Of a stretch of 64,000 nucleotides of DNA, positions 41,401 through 52,600 are shown piece by piece. Where the stretch lies: assembly GCA_030340625.1 (NCBI GenBank), contig JAOPHQ010002331.1:2501-66500 (forward strand), given 5' to 3'. Both the position numbers and the translations under genes were made by a program. The DNA comes from Merluccius polli (lineage: Eukaryota; Chordata; Actinopteri; Gadiformes; Merlucciidae). How positions within the stretch are numbered: position 1 is the first letter of the stretch; each line of letters opens with the position of its first letter. The notes beneath the pieces were generated by a model. That model was given only the letters and a program-made list of their open reading frames with translations. It had not been told where the DNA came from and did not search any database.

Positions 41401-44400
41401 GCTGGTGAACCTGTTTTTGGCTGACAACCAGCTGGAAGCGGTTCCACACCTCCCAGAGAGCCTCCGCACTGTTCATCTACAGGTCTGTTTATATATACAG
41501 TACCCTGACATCTACCCTCACCTCTATCTTCTGTTTTACTGTTCTAACTTACCTTGTTAGAACAGTGGCTTCAACCTCGTTGGAACAGTGACATCTACCT
41601 CATTAGAACAGTGTCATCTTCCTCATTGGATCAGTGACCTTTTAGAAAAATTACATATACCTCATTAGTAGGGCTTAATAGAGCCCGAATATTCGGATAT
41701 TCGTTCCGTTGGTATTCGAATCCCAATTCAGGATTCAAATGCTTCGTTTATTTCGTCCAGTGTGAGAATAGCGTGTGATTTCTCCTCGGGTGAATAGCGC
41801 CAGTCCTGCCATGCAACTTCATCAAAACTTTGCACAATGTTCAAACCACCTATTTGCTTTGTACTAATTAGAAGTAGACCTACTCTCATACTATGGAAGT
41901 TTTCGGAAACTTTTAGGCTACATTGAAGCTCTGTCATAGCCGAGTTGGACTCAGACTGATGAGTGGATCCGAAAGCCACTGACATCCACGCAAGAAATCT
42001 TATGTGATATTGTAGTTTTGCTTTTTGCGATATTAAAATAACACTGTAGAAATTACCGTATTGGTCCAAATATAAGACTTTTTTCCTGGAAATACGTCTG
42101 AAAAAGTGGGGTCGTCTTATATTCGGGGTCTAGACTTTTAAATGTCAATATACATTCACAACAACAGATGGCGCTGTTCTACAATTAGACTTCACTTCGA
42201 TGATTAATGCAGTTATTTACATTTTGATAGGCTACATGGTTGTTTTTTCACTATGAGATGGATAGCCTAATTGGTATTAGAAATACCAATAGACTACAGT
42301 TTATTTTCATTTTTATGGTATTTAAATACCATAAGTTGTTCATTTACAAATGTGTTTACATTTAATTTTATTTAAATGTGACAATTTAATCTAAAATATA
42401 ATGAAAACATGATTTTATTTAGAAGATGTAAAAAAAAATGTCTTTATGAAAACATGATTTGGTCTTCAAAAACTCTTTTTCCAAAAATGAGTCTTGAAAA
42501 AGGGGGGGGGGGGGGGGGTCGTCTTAGCAGTGGTCTCCACGGCTCAGATTCAGGCGGGGAAAGATACGCACTATGAATTTACTTTTTTTTCTTTCTTTTT
42601 TTCTCTGAATTTTCGTTTGGAAAACCTAACAATAATCCAAAGCTTGAAATGATGTACTCGGGCCAGCCCTACTCATTAAAACAGTGACACTTACCTTGTT
42701 AGAACAGTGACATCTACCTTGTTAGAACACAACCTTTACCTCAATAGAGCACAACAGCTTGTTAGAACAATTACATATACCTTGTTAGAACAGTGACATC
42801 TACTTCGTTAGAACAACCTCTCCCTTGTTAGAACAGTGACATCTACTTCGTTAGAACAATCTCTCCCTTGTTAGAACAGTGACATCTACTTCGTTACAAC
42901 AACCTCTCCCTTGTTAGAACAGTGACAGCTACCTCGTTAGAACAACCTCTCCCTCATTAGAACAGTGACGTCTACTTTGTTAGAACAACCTCTCCCTTGT
43001 TAGAACGGTGACATCTACCTCGTTAGAACCACTCCCTCGTTAGAACAATGACATCTACTTCGTTAGAACAATGTTTCCCTCGCTAGAACAGTGACATCTA
43101 CTTTATTAGAACACACCCTCTACCTCATTATATACCACATACTGTAATTGAACACAAAACTACCGCCCACCCCCTCCTGCAAGCTTGTACCTTTATAATA
43201 TGTATTGTTCTTATGCCATTTCAGAACAACAATATCACAGAGATCAGCATAGACACCTTCTGCAAGGGCAACAACACATACTACCTCCGGCCCAACCTGA
43301 ACGTGGTGCGTCTGGACGGGAACCCTGTGATTCTGTCCAAGTACCCCAACAGCTGCACCTGCCTCAAGGCCCTGCCTATCGGACGCTACCACTGAGAAGC
43401 ACCATCAGTTAACAGCTGTGCTCCTTTGGCAGGCTGCTGAGCTTACTGGGGCATTCTGGGAACTAGCTGTGTCTTTCTTTACTGGGCACCGGCTACATGG
43501 TCTCATATACCTTCAACATTTCTGCTTCATCCAAGAAATCAGTTGTTCTGTCCATGCACAGCTACTCACTACAATCTAACAAACTAGAGTCCATCTAGCC
43601 GCACTTCTTGTTCAAATCCAGTTAGCTAACAAGCTAAGAAGCTAGCTTAGAACTAGCTGAACCTATTGTTGTCCATGCTAGTCACAGGCCAACATGAGAT
43701 AAACATCTCAGTCAATGCCAATGCAGGAATGTTTTTGCTACTGTGTGGCAAGTATGTAGTAAAGAAAGTATCTCATCTCACATTGTGTTACTGTCAAGTC
43801 ATTCTATGTGGTCGTTTGTGGCATATAGTCACACCTTTTATAGACATTTAAATTCTCTCATGTATAAAATATATAGTTTATAATAGTGGATGATGACTGT
43901 GGTTCTGTTGGCTTGGAAGACCTAACCCTTGTAAGGAGTTTTTGGTGCTGGTTCAGCTTCTCTGGGGTCACAACCATCATGTTTATTCATGCGTCTACAC
44001 TCACGCTATTGTTCTGAAGTCGTGAGGTAGTTCCTCAGCATTATGTAAAATCATTAGCACCATGAACAGGTCCAGGGAACCCTAGCTACCCCTACAGGAG
44101 GTACAACAGCATAACCCCTACCCCTGCAGAAGGTAGAATACCCTAACCCCACAGGAGGTAATATACCCTACCCTAACCTTACAGGAGGTGGAACAACATA
44201 ACCCCTACCCCTACAGGAGGTAGAATACCCTAACCCTATAGGAGGTACAATAACCTAACCCTACAGGAGGTACACCAACATAACCCCTACCCTACAGGAG
44301 GTACAATACCCTAACCCCACAATAGGTACAATAACCTAACCCTAACCCCTCAAGGAGGTAGAATACCCCAACCCTAGTGGCAGTACAGGAGGTAGATAAC

Positions 44401-47400
44401 CCTAACTGTAGTGGGAGTGTAACAGGAGAATATATCAACTATTGTAATGTGAAAGTTACTCTCATATCTCCTAAAGTGTCCTTCTTCAAGATAACTGAAA
44501 CACACACCGCGGCTGGATTACTAGCGCCACTGCAATTAGCCATACAAAAAAAATCTTATAAAATAAAAATGTATTTTTTATTATAATTTTTTTTTTTAAT
44601 TAAAATGATGTTGGGCACCCCAAATGCTTATTTGTTTTATTTTAAAACATACCATAAAGGGGTTCTCCCCAAACAATGTAATAGTGGCACTGTGCCACCA
44701 TGCTCCTTTCCAGCAGTCTGTCATGACATTTTGATGACGTTGTTTTTTCCTATTTAATTTCTGAAACAGTTCAATTGGTTAAAACATGTTTAATATGAAT
44801 AACGCTTCACAAAGCTTGAGGAGGAAGTCAGTGGCTTTCAGATCCACTCTTACTCCGAGTCCAACTCGGTGACGGCAGAGCTTCAATGTAAAGCGGGTCG
44901 CACACCAGAGGAGCCACAGAGTGCCATGTCATGTAGGAGAAACACACCCTAGATTCCATTTTAGATCTTGTTCTGTGCTTAATATAAATGGGTGGTAATG
45001 GATGGTTTAGGTCTTGTTCTGTGTTTAATATAATGGGGGTAATGGTTGGTTTAGGTCTTGTTCTGTGTTTAATATAGTGGGTGGTAACGGATGGTTATGT
45101 CTTGTTCTGTGTTTAATATAATGGGTGGTAATGGATGGTTTAGGTCTTGTTCTGTGTTTAATATAATGGGCGGTAATGGATGGTTTAGGTATTGTTCTGT
45201 GTTTAATATAATGGGGGTAATGGATGGTTTGGGTCTTGTTCTGTGCTTAATATAAATGGGTGGTAATGGATGGTTATGTCTTGTTCTGTGTTTAATATAA
45301 TGGGTGGTAATGGTTGGTTTAGGTCTTGTTCTGTGTTTAATATAATGGGTGGTAATGGATGGTTTAGGTCTTGTTCTGTGTTTAATATAATGGGTGGTAA
45401 TGGTTGGTTTAGGTCTTGTTCTGTGTTTAATATAATGGTTGTTAATGGTTGGTTTAGGTCTTGTTCTGTGTTTAATATAATGGGTGGTAATGGATGGTTT
45501 AGGTCTTGTTCTGTGTTTAATATAATGGGGGGTAATGGATGGTTTAGGTCTTGTTCTGTGTTTAATTAAATGGGGGGTAATGGATGGTTTAGGTCTTGTT
45601 CTGTGCTTAATATAAATGGGTGGTAATGGATGGTTTAGGTCTTGTTCTGTGTTTAATATAATGGGGGTAATGGTTGGTTTAGGTCTTGTTCTGTGTTTAA
45701 TATACTGGGTGGTAACGGATGGTTATGTCTTGTTCTGTGTTTAATATACTGGGTGGTAACGGATGGTTATGTCTTGTTCTGTGTTTAATATAATGGGTGG
45801 TAATGGATGGTTTAGGTCTTGTTCTGTGTTTAATATAATGGGTGGTAATGGATGGTTTAGGTATTGTTCTGTGTTTAATATAATGGGGGTAATGGATGGT
45901 TTGGGTCTTGTTCTGTGCTTAATATAAATGGGTGGTAATGGATGGTTATGTCTTGTCCTGTGTTTAATATGGGTGGTAATGGTTGGTTTAGGTCTTGTTC
46001 TGTGTTTAATATAATGGGTGGTAATTGATGGTTTAGGTCTTGTTCTGTGTTTAATATAATGGGGGGTAATGGATGGTTTAGGTCTTGTTCTGTGCTTAAT
46101 ATAAATGGGTGGTAATGGATGGTTTAGGTCTTGTTCTGTGTTTAATATAATGGGGGGTAATGGATGGTTTAGGTCTTGTTCTGTGCTTAATATAAATGGG
46201 TGGTAATGGATGGTTTAGGTCTTGTTCTGTGTTTATAATAATGGGGGGTAATGGATGGTTTACATCTTGTTCTACGTTTAATATAATGGTGTTAATGGAT
46301 GGTTTAGGTCTTGTTCTGTGTTTAATATAATGGTGGTAATGGATAGTTTAGGTCTTGTTCGGTGTTTAATATAATGGGTGGTAATGGATGGTTTAGGTCG
46401 TGTTCTGTGTTTAATATAATGGGTGGTAATGGATGTTTTAGGTCTTGTTCTGAGTTTAGTATAATGGCTGGTAAAGGACAAAGGTTTTGAGAAGTTATAG
46501 CTCGGCTGTATGGCGGCACCGGTGTGAGTGATCTAATTGGAAACACAACCCACTTAAGTTCCAATTAAGAGACACTATTTTCAGCTTTGAAAATATGGGG
46601 GTTCTTCCAATTACCATGAAACAAAAAAAGTTGTTTGTACATTATTCAATGAAATTGAACTGCAGCACTAGTTCTATTCAAGAGCATTGCACACATGCAC
46701 TATTCTGGATAACAGATTGCACAAAATAATTACCAGCCTGTTATTATTAGTAGGTAGAGCTTTTTAATATATTTGCCTAGTGCGTTTAAACATAAAATAT
46801 GGCTGGAGCACATAGTGCACTCACATGCCATTTGTTATGTTGATGTTATGTTGTACCATTTCTGTTGGAAGGCACCAGAGCCTGAGTGGAATCAGTGATC
46901 ACACAAAAACCTTGCACGCACATCAGCACTGTGCACGTGCACATCAGCACCGTGCACCTCACACACATCTCAGCACCGCTGCTGGAACAAATCTTAGGGG
47001 AAACACTGTATACTGAAACCCTGAGAGCCATTCTCTATCTGTGAATGAGACAATAATGTACAGTGAAATGTGTTTGCTAAGATATTTCAATAGCTTTAAA
47101 ATGAACAAATGCTTGATGTTGAGTGTGTCTATGAACTTCTGTTTGAAGGACAGATCATAAGATAGATCATAGACAGACAAATCAATAAAGGTAAAAGAAA
47201 AAGCTGAAGAATGTATGTTAACGTACGGAAGACTCCCGTTTCTGAGGTCAAGATGAAATGACTTCTTATTTTATTTAGATTTGCGATATGATAATAGACC
47301 TTTGTCTGCAAGACCACAAAAATCAACACAAACTACTGCCCACAGCAAAGCACAATGCTTGTATGGAGCCCTCCATAAGAACAATGCTTGTATGGAGCCC

Positions 47401-49209
47401 TCCATAACTTTTGCTTGTATGCTTGTATGGAGCCCTCCACGACAACAATCCAGAGACTGCAAGTCAAACAAACATGTGCATGTTTAACAAAACGCAGACC
47501 ATTATGGAAAATGTGGGTTAATCTTATTCCTTCAGCCTAGCCAAATTGGCAGCAGCTAAAGCTACTTTCTCCAAGGAAACAGGGGAATGGGTTCCATGTT
47601 GTGTCAACACTTTCATTTAGTTTAACATTCTGCCCCCCCCCCCCTAACATCACACGCCCTGTTTACGCCAGCGTTTTAAATCTTTCTCAAACCTGAGGGA
47701 ACGGTTGTACAAGAGGTGTAGACAACTGACAACCATCAAAACCACCCCGGAGACGGTATTCGCTACTTTCAGTCTAGATTGGCTAGGTTCTTGTCTTGAC
47801 AGAATCGCTTGCAAAGCATGTGACTTAAGGCTAACCGGTGATAGCTTGTTCACTAGGGAGCTGCGTTGAAGAGCTGGCCTGCATTAGTAGCTGCTAGTTA
47901 ATAGCTGCTAGTAGCCGCTCAATGGCTCCAGTGGAGCTGAGGAGTTAGAAAGACCAGACCAAAGCAAATGTAATTACAGGAGGTACCTGGAAGTGTTGAA
48001 AGGTTCTGCCTCGCTCCTCACATCTCTCAGAGAAGCTCTGGAGCATTCTGAAGAACTGGAGCAGGTCACAGTGCTCCTCGGCTCTGAAACACAATGGGAT
48101 TATGCAGTTAAACGTTATAATATAGGATATACTACATTACAGTATTATGTTATAATATAGGATATACTACATTATAGTATTATACGTTATAATATAGAAT
48201 ATACTACACTACAGTATTATACGTTATAATATAGCACACTACCACACAACAGGATTACACAGTAGGTCTGCACGATGAGGAAAATGCGATAACGTTGTTG
48301 AATATTGCGATGACGATATGACTTGCGATAAATAAACACATATTTAAGTGTACACAGTTCTAATGTATTTAATATTATTATATTAATATAATATTAACAT
48401 TATTTACATTGTCAACCAATTTCAACCAACTTCAAATGCTTGTCTAACGGACATTGTAATTAAACATATGTACTATTTCAGAGCTTTAAACAATCTAATA
48501 CTGCATATTTAAAATATTGCTCTATAAACACCCCCACCAAAATGGTACATTCCATACAGCGCACCAATAAGCCCCTTCAATCTAAAGGCAGAATGGTGCG
48601 CCCACCCGGAACTCGTGAGGAATAATATGGAAGTTTGTTTGTTTGCAAACAGAGTTTGTATTTCATTTAACATGTCTTATTTAATGCACTGGTTAATGTA
48701 CCAACTAAGAAATACAAATAAAGGTAAATGAATCTGAACCTTACAATGTGTCGTTATTATGATAATTGAAAAATGACTGCGAGGAGTCAGAGCAAAGGGC
48801 AATGTGTGTTTGTTGCTCTGTAAAAGAGCAGCGTGACAGTGTTAGAATATGAAATGGCATAATGCACACTTTAATAAGAATAAATGTCCAGAGCCACATG
48901 TTGAACAGCCGTATGAACATAGTCAATAGACACCCAGTGTTAGCGTTGTTGAACTTGACAGAGACACCAGCACCACCTCAGAGACAGAGACACCAGCACC
49001 ACCATGGAGCGTGTCAATACAATTACATTTGTTATTCTGTTATTGTTATTATCCCGCATTTTCAAATCGCTGAGACAATGAAAATAGGATTAATGGGTCA
49101 GCACTATTATACAGTATTATTATGTAGCACACTACCACACAACAGTATTATACAGTATAATGTAGCACACTATCACACAACAGGATATACTACAATATTT
49201 ATACATGTC

Positions 49210-49242
<33 letters not shown>

Positions 49243-49612
49243 TATTAACAGAGATGCAAACAGAGATATAGACACAGACAGGTGTGTAGAGACAGAGAGC
49301 GAGAGCAAGAGAGAGAGACAGGTAGTGACAGAGAGAGTGGCAGAGAGAGAGAATGCGAGAGCGAGAGCATTCTCTCAAGAATGCGAGAGACAGAGACAGA
49401 GAGACCGGAAGTGACAAGTGACAGAGAGAGACACACAGGCAGGCAGGGGGAGGGAGAGAGGGAGAGGCTGTGTGTAATAGTTTCCATACTGTGGGCCCCA
49501 GGGTTAGGTTTCCATCCAGAGCAGATGGAAACATGGCAGGACTCCAGTACTGGAGCATAACCAGTGGTACACACAGGGATTGAGCAAGCTATAGTTAGAC
49601 CGAGACAGAGAC

Positions 49613-49660
<48 letters not shown>

Positions 49661-52600
49661 GCTAGCGATACAGCCCTACTGAGGTATAAATAGAAGGTGA
49701 AGGCAGGTAAAATAGTAAGAAATGTACTTTAGGTAGGGGTTGGACAGTGAGGAGCAGGTAAGGGTTAGACAGTACAGAGACAGGTCATTAAGGAGCAGGT
49801 AGGGGTTAGACAGTACAGACAGGTCATTAAGGAGCAGTTAGGGGTTAGACAGTACAGAGACAGGTCATTAAGGAGCAGGTAGGGGTTAGAGAGTAGACAT
49901 GTCTTACTGCTCAGTACTACTAATGTGTTACTGCTCAGTACTACTAATGTGTTACTGCTCAGTACTAATGTGTTACTGCTCAGTACTGATGTGTCACTGC
50001 TCAGTACTGATGTGTTACCTGGACACGAAGCTGCTGATGTGCTGTGCTGATATGTCATCAGTGTCCAACACGATGTCCATCGCAGTGATGGTCTTGCTCT
50101 GAACAGATCAGGAGAGAAACTCTTAGAAACATGTAGTTCCTCATGTTTGGAGCTACTACCTTTCAGAATGACATGTATGTGTGTGCTTACTCAGATACTT
50201 CTAGAAGGTACTATGTGCTTGTATTACTTGGATACTTCTAGAAGGTACAATGTGCTTGTATTACTGATACTTCTAGAAGGTACTATGTGCTTGTATTACT
50301 GATACTTCTAGAAGGTACACTGTGCTTGTATTATTGATACTTCTAGAAGGTACAATGTGCTTGTATTACTTGGATAGTTCTAGAAGGTAAAATGTGCTTG
50401 TATTACTGATACTTCTAGAAGGTACAATGTGCTTGTATTACTGATACTTCTAGAAGGTACTATGTGCTTGTATTACTTGGATACTTCTAGAAGGTAAAAT
50501 GTGCTTGTATTACTGATACTTCTAGAAATTACAATGTGCTTGTATTACTTGGATACTTCTAGAAGGTACAATGTGCTTGTATTACTGATACTTCTAGAAG
50601 GTACAATGTGCTTGTATTACTTGGATACTTCTAGAAGGTAAAATGTGCTTGTATTACTGATACTTCTAGAAGGTACAATGTGCTTGTATTACTGATACTT
50701 CTAGAAGGTACAATGTGCTTGTATTACTTGGATACTTCTAGAAGGTAAAATGTGCTTCTATTACTGATACTTCTAGAAGGTACAATGTGCTTGTATTACT
50801 GATACTTCTAGAAGGTACTATGTGCTTGTATTACTTTTAGAAGGTACTCTCCCATCATAACCCCAGGCGTCATGGATAGACCCTGGCTAGCAGGGCACAC
50901 AGCCTCCATCTGGCTCTGCCCCTTACTCTCTGGTTCTGCTCCTTACTATCTGCTCTTTGGCTCTGCTCTTGACTTCATGGCTCTGCTCCTAACTCTCTGT
51001 TCCTAATTCTCTGGTTCTGCCCCTAACTCTCTGTTTGTGCTCCTAACTCTCTGGTTGTGCTCCTCCTAACTCTCGGGCTCTGCTCCCAACTCTCTGGCTC
51101 TGCTCCCAACTCTCTGGCTCTGCTCCCAACTCTCTGGCTCTGCTCCTAACTCTATGGTTCTGCTCCCAACTCTATGGTTCTGCTCCTAACTCTCTGGCTC
51201 TGCTCCTAACTCTCTGGTTCTGCTCATAACTCTCTGGCTCTTCTCCTAACTCTCTGGCTCTGCTCCTAACTCTCTGGCTCTGCTCCCAACTATCTGGCTC
51301 TGCTCCCAACTATCTGGCTCTGCTCCCAACTCTATGGTTCTGCTCCTAACTATGGTTCTGCTCCTAACGCTATGGTTCTGCTCCTAACTCTCTGGCTCTG
51401 CTCCCAACTCTATGGTTCTGTTCCTAACTCTATAGTTCTGCTCCTAACTTGATGGTTCTGCTCCTAAATCTCTGGCTCTGCTCCTAACTCTCTGGCTCTG
51501 CTCCCAACTCTCTGGCTCTGCTCCTAACTCTCTGACCACTGTAATTAGGACTCTAGCAGTATTTAGGGTCTACATGTTTCATTTGTAAGTGTACTGCCCT
51601 CTAGAGTATGCAGATGTCTTTACACACAAAGCTATTCCAAGACCAACTGGATGCACACACAATTTAAAATGGCATTACTTGTGATGTGGATATGACGACA
51701 CCTCCATTGTTCCTTCTACTGCCACAGCAATCCAATCATAAGAACAGTATCAGTTCTTAGTCCAGGTAAAGATGTGCGCTCACCATAAATACATTTCTAC
51801 ACATTAACGTTCAAATGAATAACTGCTATATGATATAACGCTTCATCTGGCGGAAGATTACAACCACAATAGTTAGTTACCTGAGCCTCAGAAAGCTGGA
51901 AGTCCACCTGAAAGTGCAGGTCCAGACATCTGCCTGCCAGAGAGTACTGCTGCACCACCCCTCTGTCATCTGACATCACATAACATACCATAAATATGGT
52001 TGGCCCCAAATATTTGAATAACCTAATTATATAGCATGTTTTCTGGGAATATAGTAAAATAGTATTTTCATCACTTTACTGTAATACAGCCTCTAAAACC
52101 ATAAAAGACAACACTAATACCATATCAAAATATCAGACGATATCTCATCTCATATCACAATATTGATAGAATATCAATATATTGCCCAGCCCTACGGGGA
52201 AGGTCTCATTTTTTAAGTTAAATTACAACCTGTTCATATTTTGGCAATTTCAAGCAATTTACGCATGTAAAAAATCCTTCATGTAGTCCCTTTAATAAAC
52301 ACCATGATAACCCTTACTATCATAATTCGAAGTAAATTACCCAATTATTTTGTCCATCACTTTAAGATAGTTTTGGATCACATGACACTGTACATTAATA
52401 TATCATCTGAACAATCATCTGAACCAATAAGTGTGTACCAGAGGGCATGGTCAGTAAGAGCTATGTCTCAACTCACTCTTTTGGAGGGTCTTGACGGTGC
52501 AGCTGGTCAGACTGATACCACTCATCTGAGTCTGTCTCTTCACGTCTTCTTCCATCTCCTCCACCTCTGCCCTCATCGTCGACACCGTCTCCTCTGCTCT

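Noticed and set aside
44085..44400. Telomere-like CCCTAA text (also 33600-33900 and 54828-54884)
   Set aside because: The repeats have longer, irregular units; no run of uninterrupted hexamers.
45270..45569. Repeated SCSVFNIMGGNGWFR reading frame
   Set aside because: Product of the 45-bp minisatellite.
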